Shown here: in pieces, positions 26,350 to 34,373 of the stretch
How positions within the stretch are numbered: position 1 is the stretch's first letter
Layout of the letters: every line of letters begins with the position of its first letter
Assembly (NCBI RefSeq): GCF_034627025.1
Contig: NZ_CP141048.1
Coordinates: 186,001-250,000 of the forward strand
Origin: Microvirga lotononidis
GTDB taxonomy: Bacteria > Pseudomonadota > Alphaproteobacteria > Rhizobiales > Beijerinckiaceae
Direction: 5' to 3'
DNA: 64,000 bases
Program-made: the position numbers and the translations under genes
Notes under the pieces: model-generated
Database searches by the model: none
Told to the model about the DNA's origin: nothing
The model's input: the letters and a program-made list of their open reading frames with translations, nothing else

Positions 26350-28022
26350 TATCGCACAAGCCGAGAAGAGCAGCAGGCGCTCATCGCCTCCTGATGGCTC
26401 TCGACGTCCTGGGCGATCCGCCGCAGCTCAAAGCGCTGCAGCTTCCCGGTCTGCGTGCGCGGCAGGGCATCCACGAACTCGATGAGGCGCGGGTACTTGT
26501 AGGGTGCGATCTCCGCTTTCACGTGGTCCTGGAGCACCTTGGTCAGCTCGGGACCGGGCACATGGCCGGAACGGAGCACCACATAGGCCTTGACCACCGT
26601 TCCGCGCCCATCGTCGGGAGCCCCGACCACGCCGCATTCGGCGACGGCCGGATGAGTGAGGAGCGCGGCCTCGACCTCGGGACCCGCGATGTTGTAGCCC
26701 GCCGAGATGATCATGTCGTCGGAGCGGGCCTGGTACCAGAAGTACCCGTCCTCATCCATGAGATAGGTGTCGCCGGTGATGTTCCAGCCGTCCTGCACGT
26801 ATTTGCGCTGCCGCTCGTCCGCGAGATAGCGACATCCCGTCGGGCCGCGCACGGCCAGGCGGCCGATGCTGCCGGGCGGGAGGTCGCGCCCCTCGTCGTC
26901 GACGACCTTCGCCTCGTAGCCCGGAACGGGCTTGCCGGTCGCGCCGGGACGAATCTCGTCCTCCGTCGCGGCGATGAAGATGTGCAGCATCTCGGTGGCG
27001 CCGATGCCGTCCATGAGCCGGATCTTCGTTGCGGCCTTCCAAGCCTCGAACGTGCCTTTCGGCAAAGGCTCGCCGGCCGAGACGCATTTGCGCAGGGACG
27101 AGATGTCGTAGCCTTCGAGCTTCGACAGCATGGCGCGGTAGGCGGTCGGGGCCGTGAAGCAGATGGTCGCCTTGTACTGCTGAATGGCGGGGAGAAGATC
27201 GTCGGGCCCGGCCTTCTCCAGCAGCACGGTCGAAGCGCCGACGCGCATAGGGAAAAGCACGATTCCGCCAAGCCCGAAGGTGAAGGCGAGCGGCGGCGAG
27301 CCGATGAAGCGGTCGTCCGGTTCGGGGCGCAGGACATTTCGCCCATAGCCGTCGCAGATCGCCAGCATGTCCTGGTGGAAATGCATGGTCCCCTTCGGTT
27401 CGCCGGTCGTGCCGGAGGTGAAGCCGATCAGGCAGACATCGTCCGCCGCCGTGTCGACGGCTGCAAATTCCGGCGACGCCTCGGCGATCATCGCCTCGAG
27501 GCTGTCGGGCTGGCCCGAGCCCCAATAGACCACATGCTGCAGGCCAGGCGCCATCGCTCTGGCGCGCTCCATCTCGTCCGCCAGACGGTGGTCGCACAGC
27601 GCGATGGTGATCTGCGCTTTGTTCAGCGGGTAGGCGATCTCCTTGGCGCGCAGCAGCGGCATGGTCGCGACGACCACGCCGCCGGCTTTGAGAACAGCCA
27701 GATAGGCGGCCACCATCATCGGGTTGTTGGCCGAGCGAAGCAGGACGCGATTGCCCGGCACGAAGCCGAGCCTGTGGACCAGCACGTTGCAGATTCGGTT
27801 CACCCGCTCCTGCAGGGTGCGATAGGTCAGGGTTTCGGTCGGGCTGATGATGCAGGGCTCGTCGCCTCGTCCCTCGTCGACCCACCGGTCGAGGAAGGCT
27901 ACGGCGCAGTTGAGCCGATCAGGATATTGAAGCTCGGGACGAGTGAACTGGAATGTCGGCCATAGGTCGCGAGGCGGAAGATTGTCCCTCGCAAAGGTAT
28001 CCACATGCGCCGTGTCCGCCAT
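26349..28022 (-). CDS. abmG: 2-aminobenzoate (anthranilate)-CoA ligase, benzoate-CoA ligase family
   Basis: Activates an aromatic acid to its CoA ester with ATP; 557 aa, ANL superfamily. The P-loop-like GFTSGTTGEPKGT lies at about residues 199-211. Further landmarks are the GIGATEMLH adenylate motif, GDTYLMDEDGYFWYQARSDDMI hinge region, and the A10 lysine in PRTQTGKLQR near 526. The sequence resembles benzoate/2-aminobenzoate-CoA ligases rather than fatty acyl enzymes. Specificity for 2-aminobenzoate is inferred from the fused monooxygenase/reductase next door. It is the first gene of the minus-strand cluster, divergent from the second HAAT importer. Confidence 0.82.
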   Translation of the reverse strand: MADTAHVDTFARDNLPPRDLWPTFQFTRPELQYPDRLNCAVAFLDRWVDEGRGDEPCIISPTETLTYRTLQERVNRICNVLVHRLGFVPGNRVLLRSANNPMMVAAYLAVLKAGGVVVATMPLLRAKEIAYPLNKAQITIALCDHRLADEMERARAMAPGLQHVVYWGSGQPDSLEAMIAEASPEFAAVDTAADDVCLIGFTSGTTGEPKGTMHFHQDMLAICDGYGRNVLRPEPDDRFIGSPPLAFTFGLGGIVLFPMRVGASTVLLEKAGPDDLLPAIQQYKATICFTAPTAYRAMLSKLEGYDISSLRKCVSAGEPLPKGTFEAWKAATKIRLMDGIGATEMLHIFIAATEDEIRPGATGKPVPGYEAKVVDDEGRDLPPGSIGRLAVRGPTGCRYLADERQRKYVQDGWNITGDTYLMDEDGYFWYQARSDDMIISAGYNIAGPEVEAALLTHPAVAECGVVGAPDDGRGTVVKAYVVLRSGHVPGPELTKVLQDHVKAEIAPYKYPRLIEFVDALPRTQTGKLQRFELRRIAQDVESHQEAMSACCSSRLVR

Positions 28023-28415
28023 CGTCCGCTCCTCTGTTTTCTTGTGCGTCAGGAGAACGGAGCGCTTTCAGCTTGGCCGGAACGGAAGCAGATCGTCGGA
28101 AGCCGCGTCATGGCGAACTTCGTATCGCTGCCTGCCCGCCGCCAATCACGCGCTCGTCATTTCGCCTGCCATCCTCTGCGGAATAATCCGCTTGAAGAAC
28201 CGGAAAAATATTTTAATCTTAAAATAATCCTTGGCAATCCCAAAGATTGGGCAAAGACTGGGGATGCCGGTGACAAAGCTCCGACAAAGGGAGTGTTCGG
28301 CAGAAAAGTTTTACGGCAGAGTATCGCCGACTTGTCCGTCGAGGCGTCGTACGTCGCGCCGGGAACAATCACGCAGCACAGCCAATGTGCGCAGGGAATA
28401 GCCACTCGGGAGACC
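28023..28415. promoter_or_regulatory. Divergent control region between CoA ligase and HAAT binding-protein genes
   Basis: A 393-base gap between two divergent starts. It contains the palindrome described separately at 28209-28226 and, just after it, an inverted CAATC...GATTG element (about 28235-28251). No other gene is supported: open frames crossing it are extensions of the binding-protein frame or antisense. Both promoters of the anthranilate-type regulon should lie here. Confidence 0.6.
28209..28226. promoter_or_regulatory. Palindromic operator candidate in the divergent region
   Basis: TATTTTAATCTTAAAATA: the arms pair perfectly except for the two central bases. The following bases (AT) make the string TTTTAATCTTAAAATAAT, differing from the site at 26332-26349 at a single base. 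Its location between divergent genes lets one regulator control both catabolism and uptake. Confidence 0.6.
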
Positions 28416-29594
28416 ATGATGAACGTAACGATCAAAACCCTTGGCCTTGCAGCGGCCGTCGGCCTGGCTGCGGCTCCGGCCATGGCGCAGGAGAAGCTGA
28501 AGGTCGGCCTGCTGCTGACCCTCTCCGGCCCGTCGGCGGTGCTCGGCCAGCATGCCCGTGACGGCTTTCAGCTCGCCGTAAAGGATCTCGGCGGCAAGCT
28601 CGGTGGCCGGGATGTGGAAGTCATCGTCGTCGACGACGAGCTGAAGCCCGACGTGGCCGTGACGAAGGTGAAGGGTCTCCTGGAGCGCGACAAGGTTGAT
28701 TTCGTCGTCGGGCCGATCTTCTCCAACGTGGCGGTCGCCACGCAGAAGCCCATCGTCGATGCCAAGACCTTCTACATCAGCGTGAATGCCGGTCCGTCGA
28801 ACCTCGCGGGCAAGAGCTGCAGCCCCTACTTCTTCGCCACCTCCTACCAGAACGACCAGAACCATGAGGTTCTCGGCAAGGTCGCGCAGGATCGCGGTTA
28901 CAAGAAGGTCTATCTGCTGGCGCCGAACTACCAGGCCGGCAAGGACGCTCTCGCCGGGTTCAAGCGCCACTACAAGGGTGAGATCGTCGAGGAATCCTAC
29001 ATCCCGCTGAACACGCTCGACTTCCAATCGGAACTCGCCAAGATCGCCTCCATGCAGCCGGATGCGATCTTCACCTTCATGCCGGGCGGCATGGGCGTGA
29101 ACCTCGTCAAGCAGTACCGCGCCGCCGGCCTTGCCGATCGCATCCCGTTCCTCTCCGCCTTCACGGTCGACGAGACCAACCTGCCCGCACAGCAGGATGC
29201 CGCCATTGGCATGCTCAGCGGCTCGAACTGGGCTCCGAACATGGACAATCCGGCGAACAAGAAGTTCGTCGCGGCCTACGAGGCGGCCTACAACACCGTG
29301 CCGGCCTCCTATGCCATGCATTCCTACGACGCGGCCCTGCTGATCGACTCGGCCCTGAAGGCGACCGGCGGCAAGACCGACGACAAGGAAGCCCTGCGCG
29401 CCGCCATCAAGAAGGCTGACTTCAAGTCGCTCCGCGGCGACTTCAAGTTCGGCGCCAACGGCTTCCCGATCCAGGACTTCTACCTCGTGAAGGCGGCCAA
29501 GCGCGCCGACGGCAAGCTGGAGACGGAAATCGTCGAGAAGGTGTTCGACGACTACACCGACGCTTATGCCAAGGAATGCAGCGCAACGAACTAA
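28416..29594 (+). CDS. HAAT ABC transporter substrate-binding protein (probably aromatic acid)
   Basis: Periplasmic receptor of 392 aa with Sec signal peptide (MMNVTIKTLGLAAAVGLAAAPAMAQ) and the type I fold: LKVGLLLTLSGPSAVLGQ, VDFVVGPIFSNVAVA and LAPNYQAGKDALAGFKRHY. Tandem ATGs at 28416/28419 follow GGGAGA. Divergence from anthranilate-CoA ligase and a shared operator-like site suggest that the ligand is 2-aminobenzoate or a related aromatic acid rather than leucine (inference). Related Rhizobiales binding proteins do bind aromatic acids. Confidence 0.87.
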   Translation: MMNVTIKTLGLAAAVGLAAAPAMAQEKLKVGLLLTLSGPSAVLGQHARDGFQLAVKDLGGKLGGRDVEVIVVDDELKPDVAVTKVKGLLERDKVDFVVGPIFSNVAVATQKPIVDAKTFYISVNAGPSNLAGKSCSPYFFATSYQNDQNHEVLGKVAQDRGYKKVYLLAPNYQAGKDALAGFKRHYKGEIVEESYIPLNTLDFQSELAKIASMQPDAIFTFMPGGMGVNLVKQYRAAGLADRIPFLSAFTVDETNLPAQQDAAIGMLSGSNWAPNMDNPANKKFVAAYEAAYNTVPASYAMHSYDAALLIDSALKATGGKTDDKEALRAAIKKADFKSLRGDFKFGANGFPIQDFYLVKAAKRADGKLETEIVEKVFDDYTDAYAKECSATN

Positions 29595-29606
29595 GGCGCT
29601 CCGCAT

Positions 29607-29648
29607 AAGGATCGATCTGCCCGATCAGGTGGATCGATCCTTTTTCTT
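29607..29648 (+). terminator. Attenuating terminator after the binding-protein gene
   Basis: Perfect 10-bp stem AAGGATCGAT (29607-29616) / ATCGATCCTT (29633-29642) followed by a T-rich run to 29648, 12 bases after the stop codon and before the permease genes of the same operon. This is a typical place for partial termination that gives excess binding protein. Confidence 0.7.
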
Positions 29649-29713
29649 GACGCCATCATCATGGTGCTTTCGCACGAGAGTGCCCGAGCAGGCCTGCTGC
29701 CAGTGACGTGCCG

Positions 29714-30634
29714 ATGAACGCAACACTCCTCTTCGTCCAGGCTCTGAACGGCCTTCAGTTCGGCCTCATCCTTTTCCTCATCGCCGCCGGGCTCACGCTG
29801 GTGTTCGGGGTGATGGACTTCATCAACCTCGCTCACGGCGTGCAGTACATGGTCGGCGCCTATCTGGTGGCGGCGTTCAGCGCCTGGACCGACAGCTTCG
29901 GCTGGGCGCTGCTGCTCGCCCTGCCCTCAGCGCTGGCCTTCGGCCTCCTGCTCGAAGTGCTGGTCTTCCGGCATCTCTACGACCGCGATCATCTGGACCA
30001 AGTGCTCGCCACGTTCGGCGTCATCCTGTTCCTGAACCAGGGCGTCAAGTTCGTCTGGGGCGCTGCCCCCTTGAGCGTTCCCGTTCCCGATCTGCTCTCG
30101 GGCTCGGTAGAAATCGCGAGCGGCCTCCTGTACCCCGTCTATCGTCTCGCGATCATCGCGGCGGGACTCGTGGTCGCCGCCCAGCTCTATGTCCTCGTCA
30201 ACCACACCCGCGTCGGCATGCTGGTACGCGCCGGCGCCAGCAACGCCTCGATGGTGTCGGCGCTTGGCGTCAACATCCAGAGGCTGTTCATGATCGTGTT
30301 CGGCTTCGGGGCCATGCTGGCAGGATTTGCCGGCGCGATGGTCGCGCCGATCCTCTCCGTCGAGCCGGGCATGGGCGACAACATCCTGATCCTCGCCTTC
30401 GTGGTGATCGTGATCGGCGGCATCGGGTCGATCCGCGGGGCGTTCCTCGCAGCCCTGCTGATCGGGCTCGTGGATACGGTCGGGCGCAGCTTCGCGCCGA
30501 ACCTGCTGCGCCTCTTTCTCGACCCCGCCGCCGCAAGCCAGACAGGCCGCGCCATCGCCCCGATGCTGATCTACATCTTCATGGCCGCCGTGCTGTTCTT
30601 CCGCCCCTCCGGCCTATTCCCCGTGAAGCGCTAG
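29714..30634 (+). CDS. livH: HAAT ABC transporter permease, LivH type (second system)
   Basis: 306 aa inner-membrane permease with about eight hydrophobic segments. Motifs: AAGLTLVFGVMDFINLAHGVQ, NHTRVGMLVRAGASNASMVSALGVNIQRLF and VVIVIGGIGSIRGAFLAALLIG. I use ATG 29714; a GTG two codons earlier (29708) is in frame. Belongs with the binding protein at 28416 and the LivM, LivG and LivF genes downstream. Confidence 0.9.
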   Translation: MNATLLFVQALNGLQFGLILFLIAAGLTLVFGVMDFINLAHGVQYMVGAYLVAAFSAWTDSFGWALLLALPSALAFGLLLEVLVFRHLYDRDHLDQVLATFGVILFLNQGVKFVWGAAPLSVPVPDLLSGSVEIASGLLYPVYRLAIIAAGLVVAAQLYVLVNHTRVGMLVRAGASNASMVSALGVNIQRLFMIVFGFGAMLAGFAGAMVAPILSVEPGMGDNILILAFVVIVIGGIGSIRGAFLAALLIGLVDTVGRSFAPNLLRLFLDPAAASQTGRAIAPMLIYIFMAAVLFFRPSGLFPVKR

Positions 30635-30642
30635 GGTGCGTC

Positions 30643-31674
30643 ATGTCCGAAATCGCTGAAACGCCCTCCGCCCCCATGCCATCACTCACCACACGGCTTG
30701 AGATCGTTCCCATCGTTCTATTCGCCGCCTTCGCGGCGGCCCCCTTGCTCGCGACCTATTCGGGAGCCGAGGGCTATGTCCTGTCCCTGCTGACGCGGGT
30801 GATGATCTTCGGCATCGCCGCCATGGCGCTCGATCTCATCCTCGGCTACGGCGCGCTCGTGAGCTTCGGCCACGCGGCCTTCCTGGGGCTCGGCGGCTAT
30901 GCGGTCGGCATCCTGGCCAGCCACGGGATTGAGGATGCCCTCGTGCAGATTCCCGTGGCGCTTGCCGCCTCGGCTCTCTTTGCCTTGATCACCGGGGCGA
31001 TCTCGCTGCGGACCAAGGGTGTCTATTTCATCATGATCACCCTTGCCTTCGGGCAGATGCTGTACTTCCTCGCTACGTCGCTCGCGGCTTATGGCGGCGA
31101 CGACGGCATGACTTTGTCGTCGCGCAGCCTCCTGGCCGGATCGAGCGTTCTGAAGAACGACTTCACCTTCTACTGGGTCTGCCTGCTCTGCCTTCTCGGA
31201 GCCTACGCGTTCTCGCGCTCCGTCGTTGCATCCCGGTTCGGGCGCGTCCTGCGTGGCACGCGGGAGAACGCCATCCGCATGGAAGCCATCGGCTTCCAGC
31301 CGTTCCGCTTCCAGCTCGCCGCCTACGTCGTCAGCGGCATGCTGGCGGGACTCGCCGGCTGCCTGCTGGCGAACCAGGCCGAGTTCGTCAGCCCGGCCTT
31401 CATGACGTGGCAGCGGTCCGGCGAGCTGATCTTCATGGTCGTGCTCGGCGGGCTCGGCTCCCTGCATGGCGCCGTCATCGGCGCTGCCGCGTTCCTGCTT
31501 CTGGAGGAATTCCTGCCGGAGATCCTGCATTCCTTGAGCTTCTTCCTGAGCGAGGAAGCCCGGTCCCATCTCGCCGAAAACTGGAAGATGGTGTTCGGCC
31601 CGCTGCTCATTCTGATCGTTCTGTTCGCCAGAGGCGGGATCATGGGCCTGCTGCGGAGGCCGCACCATGGCTGA
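30643..31674 (+). CDS. livM: HAAT ABC transporter permease, LivM type (second system)
   Basis: 343 aa, about nine hydrophobic segments. Motifs: MALDLILGYGALVSFGHAAFLGLGGYA, SRFGRVLRGTRENAIRMEAIGF (ATPase-contact loop) and GELIFMVVLGGLGSLHGAVIG. It starts 8 bases after livH and overlaps livG by 8 bases. Confidence 0.9.
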   Translation: MSEIAETPSAPMPSLTTRLEIVPIVLFAAFAAAPLLATYSGAEGYVLSLLTRVMIFGIAAMALDLILGYGALVSFGHAAFLGLGGYAVGILASHGIEDALVQIPVALAASALFALITGAISLRTKGVYFIMITLAFGQMLYFLATSLAAYGGDDGMTLSSRSLLAGSSVLKNDFTFYWVCLLCLLGAYAFSRSVVASRFGRVLRGTRENAIRMEAIGFQPFRFQLAAYVVSGMLAGLAGCLLANQAEFVSPAFMTWQRSGELIFMVVLGGLGSLHGAVIGAAAFLLLEEFLPEILHSLSFFLSEEARSHLAENWKMVFGPLLILIVLFARGGIMGLLRRPHHG

Positions 31675-32422
31675 GCCGCTTCTCGAATTGCGCAACCTGC
31701 GCAAGGCCTACGGCGCCCTCGTCGTCACCGACGACGTCAGCCTGTCCGTCCGGCCCGGCGAACTGCACGCCATCATCGGCCCCAACGGGGCGGGCAAAAC
31801 GACGCTGATCCACCAGATCTCCGGCACCCTGGCGTCGAATTCCGGATCCGTCCTATTCGGCGGCGAGGACGTGACGCAGCTCTCGATGCCGCAGCGGGTC
31901 CGGCGCGGGCTCGCACGGTCCTTCCAGATCACATCGATCCTCCCGGGGTTCTCCGCCCTGGAGAACGTGGCGCTCGCCGTCCAGGCGCGCTCGGGATCGA
32001 GCTTCCGTCTCTTCGGTAACGCTGCGCAGGAAAGGGCCTTGAACGAGCCTGCCATGGAATGCCTGGCGCAGGTCAACCTCGCGGCGCGCGCGCATATTCC
32101 GGCGGGCCTGTTGTCCCACGGCGAGAAGCGCCAGCTCGAACTCGCCATCGGGCTTGCGACCGCGCCGAGGCTGCTGCTTCTCGACGAGCCGCTGGCCGGC
32201 ACTGGCCACGAGGAATCCCAGCGCGTCGTCGAGACCCTGCGGCGCCTCAAGGAGCGTCTCACCATCGTGTTGATCGAGCACGACATGGATGCGGTCTTCT
32301 CCCTGGCCGACCGCGTCTCCGTGCTCGTCTACGGCCGCGTGATCGCCACCGACACGCCCGAGCGGATCCGGGAGAACCCCGAGGTCCGCGCCGCTTATCT
32401 CGGCGAAGAGGAGATGGTCTGA
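31667..32422 (+). CDS. livG: HAAT ABC transporter ATP-binding protein, LivG type (second system)
   Basis: 251 aa ATPase. Walker A GPNGAGKTT is near residue 40, the degenerate LivG signature is LSHGEKRQLELAIGLA, Walker B is RLLLLDEPLAGTGHEES and the H-loop is IEHDMDAVF. Overlaps livM by 8 bases and livF by 1 base (TGATG), so the subunits are translationally coupled. Confidence 0.9.
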   Translation: MAEPLLELRNLRKAYGALVVTDDVSLSVRPGELHAIIGPNGAGKTTLIHQISGTLASNSGSVLFGGEDVTQLSMPQRVRRGLARSFQITSILPGFSALENVALAVQARSGSSFRLFGNAAQERALNEPAMECLAQVNLAARAHIPAGLLSHGEKRQLELAIGLATAPRLLLLDEPLAGTGHEESQRVVETLRRLKERLTIVLIEHDMDAVFSLADRVSVLVYGRVIATDTPERIRENPEVRAAYLGEEEMV

Positions 32423-33120
32423 TGCTCTCCGTCCGACAGCTCCAAGCGTCCTACGGCGCCGCACAGGTGCTCTTCGACGTCTCGCTTGAGGTCAATGCCG
32501 GCGAGGTGGTGACGCTCATCGGCCGAAACGGCATGGGCAAGACCACCACCATCCGGTCCATCATGGGCCTGCTCCGCCCGCGCGGCGGCGAGGTGCGCTT
32601 CGACGGCGCGGCCGTGACCGGCCTCGCGCCCTATCGGATCGCTAAGACGGGGATCGGCCTCGTGCCGGAGGGGCGGCAGATCTTTCCGACACTGACCGTG
32701 GAAGAGAACCTCGTCGCCACGGCTTCGAACCGAACCGGCTCGGGTCGCTGGACGCTCGATGCGGTCTACGACCTGTTCCCGCGTCTCAAGGAGCGCAGGA
32801 GCAACCTGGGCACGCAGCTCTCCGGGGGCGAGCAGCAGATGCTCGCCGTCGGCCGGGCGCTCATGACCAACCCGAAACTCCTCATCCTGGACGAGGCCAC
32901 GGAAGGCCTGGCGCCGCTGATCCGCGCGGAGATCTGGAGCTGCCTCAAGCGCCTCAAGGGCGAGCGCCAGTCGATCCTGGTGATCGACAAGAATATCGGC
33001 GCGCTGGCGAGCTTCGCCGACCGGCACGTGATCATCGAGAAGGGACGCTCGGTCTGGACGGGAACGAGCGAAGAGCTCATGAACGACACCAGCCTCAAGG
33101 ACCGCTACCTCCACGTTTAA
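32422..33120 (+). CDS. livF: HAAT ABC transporter ATP-binding protein, LivF type (second system)
   Basis: 232 aa ATPase. Walker A GRNGMGKTT, signature LSGGEQQMLAVGRAL and Walker B KLLILDEATEGLAP. The switch-His position reads VIDKNIG instead of the more usual VEQN, a variant common in this subgroup and comparable to the Gln of other LivF. ATG 32422 overlaps the livG stop. Completes a five-component importer. Confidence 0.88.
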   Translation: MLSVRQLQASYGAAQVLFDVSLEVNAGEVVTLIGRNGMGKTTTIRSIMGLLRPRGGEVRFDGAAVTGLAPYRIAKTGIGLVPEGRQIFPTLTVEENLVATASNRTGSGRWTLDAVYDLFPRLKERRSNLGTQLSGGEQQMLAVGRALMTNPKLLILDEATEGLAPLIRAEIWSCLKRLKGERQSILVIDKNIGALASFADRHVIIEKGRSVWTGTSEELMNDTSLKDRYLHV

Positions 33121-33131
33121 GGACAATCGCG

Positions 33132-33965
33132 ATGGCCGCCCAAGACCGTGCCCGGGACCTCGACCTGGAGGCCGAGTACAACAACCGGGCACGCGTGCCC
33201 GATCACCCGGTTCACATCGCAGGCTGGCAGAGGGATTCAGCCACATATCGCGAAAGCGCGACCTGCGAGCTCGACCTCCCCTATGGGCCGGGCGAGCGGA
33301 ACCGGCTGGACCTCTTCCATCCGCAGAGCGGAGATGCCGGCGGCCCGGTGGTGCTGTTCATTCACGGCGGATATTGGCAATCGCTCGACAGATCCACGTC
33401 GAGCCATCTGGCGCGCGGCGCCAACGAGCGCGGGCTTACCGTGGCGATCCCGAGCTATACCCTCGCGCCTGCCGCCAAGCTGGCCGACATCGTGTCCGAG
33501 ATCGAAGCTGCGGCCAATTTCGTCATCGGGCGCCTGGGCCGCCCCCTCGTCGTGAGCGGCCATTCGGCCGGCGGGCATCTGACCGTATGCCTCATGGCGC
33601 GGCCCGATGCGCTGCGCATGCCCGTTCGCGCCGCCATGCCCATCTCCGGGCTGTTCGACCTGCCGCCGCTGGTTCCGACCTCGATCAACAAGGCTCTCGG
33701 CCTCACCGTCGAGGAGGCCCACACCTTGAGCCCGATGGAATGGGCTCCTCCCCGGGGCGGACACCTCATCGCCGTCGTCGGCGGGGCGGAGAGCAGCGAG
33801 TTCCTGCGCCAGTCCCGCACCATCGTCGAGCGCTGGGGTCAGGCCGGCGTCGCGACCCGCTATCACGAGGTGCCGGGAGCGCATCACTTCGACGTCATCG
33901 CCGGTCTGGCTCGCCCGGATGACCCGCTCGTGGACATGCTCGTGGAGCTGTCGGCGGACGCTTGA
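33132..33965 (+). CDS. Alpha/beta hydrolase resembling kynurenine formamidase (HGGYW family)
   Basis: 277 aa cytosolic serine hydrolase. The oxyanion motif is FIHGGYWQ near residue 77, the nucleophile elbow GHSAGG near 142, and the catalytic His probably in PGAHHFD near 252. HGGYW is the hallmark of the eukaryote-like arylformamidase branch, which hydrolyses N-formylkynurenine and other aryl formamides. It follows livF by 11 bases, so it belongs to the uptake operon. A role in releasing anthranilate from an N-acyl or formamide precursor, or in the tryptophan-kynurenine route, is possible (inference). No kynureninase gene is visible here. Confidence 0.75.
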   Translation: MAAQDRARDLDLEAEYNNRARVPDHPVHIAGWQRDSATYRESATCELDLPYGPGERNRLDLFHPQSGDAGGPVVLFIHGGYWQSLDRSTSSHLARGANERGLTVAIPSYTLAPAAKLADIVSEIEAAANFVIGRLGRPLVVSGHSAGGHLTVCLMARPDALRMPVRAAMPISGLFDLPPLVPTSINKALGLTVEEAHTLSPMEWAPPRGGHLIAVVGGAESSEFLRQSRTIVERWGQAGVATRYHEVPGAHHFDVIAGLARPDDPLVDMLVELSADA

Positions 33966-33991
33966 TCGCTGCCTGACGGCGGCAGGTGATT

Positions 33992-34219
33992 TCAGCTATC
34001 CCTCGCGAGCTGATCCACCACACCCTGGCTCATGTAAGGATGGCCCGCCTCGTTGAGCGCCCGGTCCAAGGCTTCGATGGCCACCAGGATCTTTGTGAGC
34101 TCCTCCGCCATCTCGACGGAGGGAAGCGGCGCTTCGGAAATCTGCCGCGTCATATCCCTGCGCCGTTTCACGAGGCTTTCGCGCGCGGCGTTCAGCTCCT
34201 GGATTTCCTCGGACGTCAT
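33992..34219 (-). CDS. Small hypothetical protein, helical
   Basis: 75 aa, not recognised. It is charged and probably alpha-helical (MTSEEIQELNAARESLVKRR; MAEELTKILVAIEALDRAL), consistent with a short coiled coil. No signal peptide or membrane segment. It converges with the hydrolase gene and is not part of that operon. Translation start ATG 34219; the coding potential is plausible but unproven. Confidence 0.5.
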   Translation of the reverse strand: MTSEEIQELNAARESLVKRRRDMTRQISEAPLPSVEMAEELTKILVAIEALDRALNEAGHPYMSQGVVDQLARDS

Positions 34220-34300
34220 AGGCTCCTCACGATCAAGACTATTTTCATTATTAAGTCAGCGGAGCGAAATCCGTTCACGCTTCAATCGCGCGAGACTAGG

Positions 34301-34340
34301 GCATTTTTCGGCGAAGTGGATCCGGTTCGCCGAAAAATGC
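34301..34340. repeat. Dispersed hairpin repeat centred on GGATCC, copy 2
   Basis: Perfect 15-bp stem GCATTTTTCGGCGAA (34301-34315) / TTCGCCGAAAAATGC (34326-34340) with a 10-base loop GTGGATCCGG. The copy at 20125-20166 keeps both arms and the GGATCC centre with a few differences. It sits just downstream of the mfd-like gene in a gap without other features. Confidence 0.7.
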
Positions 34341-34373
34341 GACAGTTCTCGCCGTGACCGTTGGAAGCTCGCT

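Noticed and set aside
34301..34340. Hairpin as intrinsic terminator of the mfd-like gene
   Set aside because: The stem is strong but no T-run follows on either strand, and a related copy exists at 20125; it is better described as a dispersed repeat.
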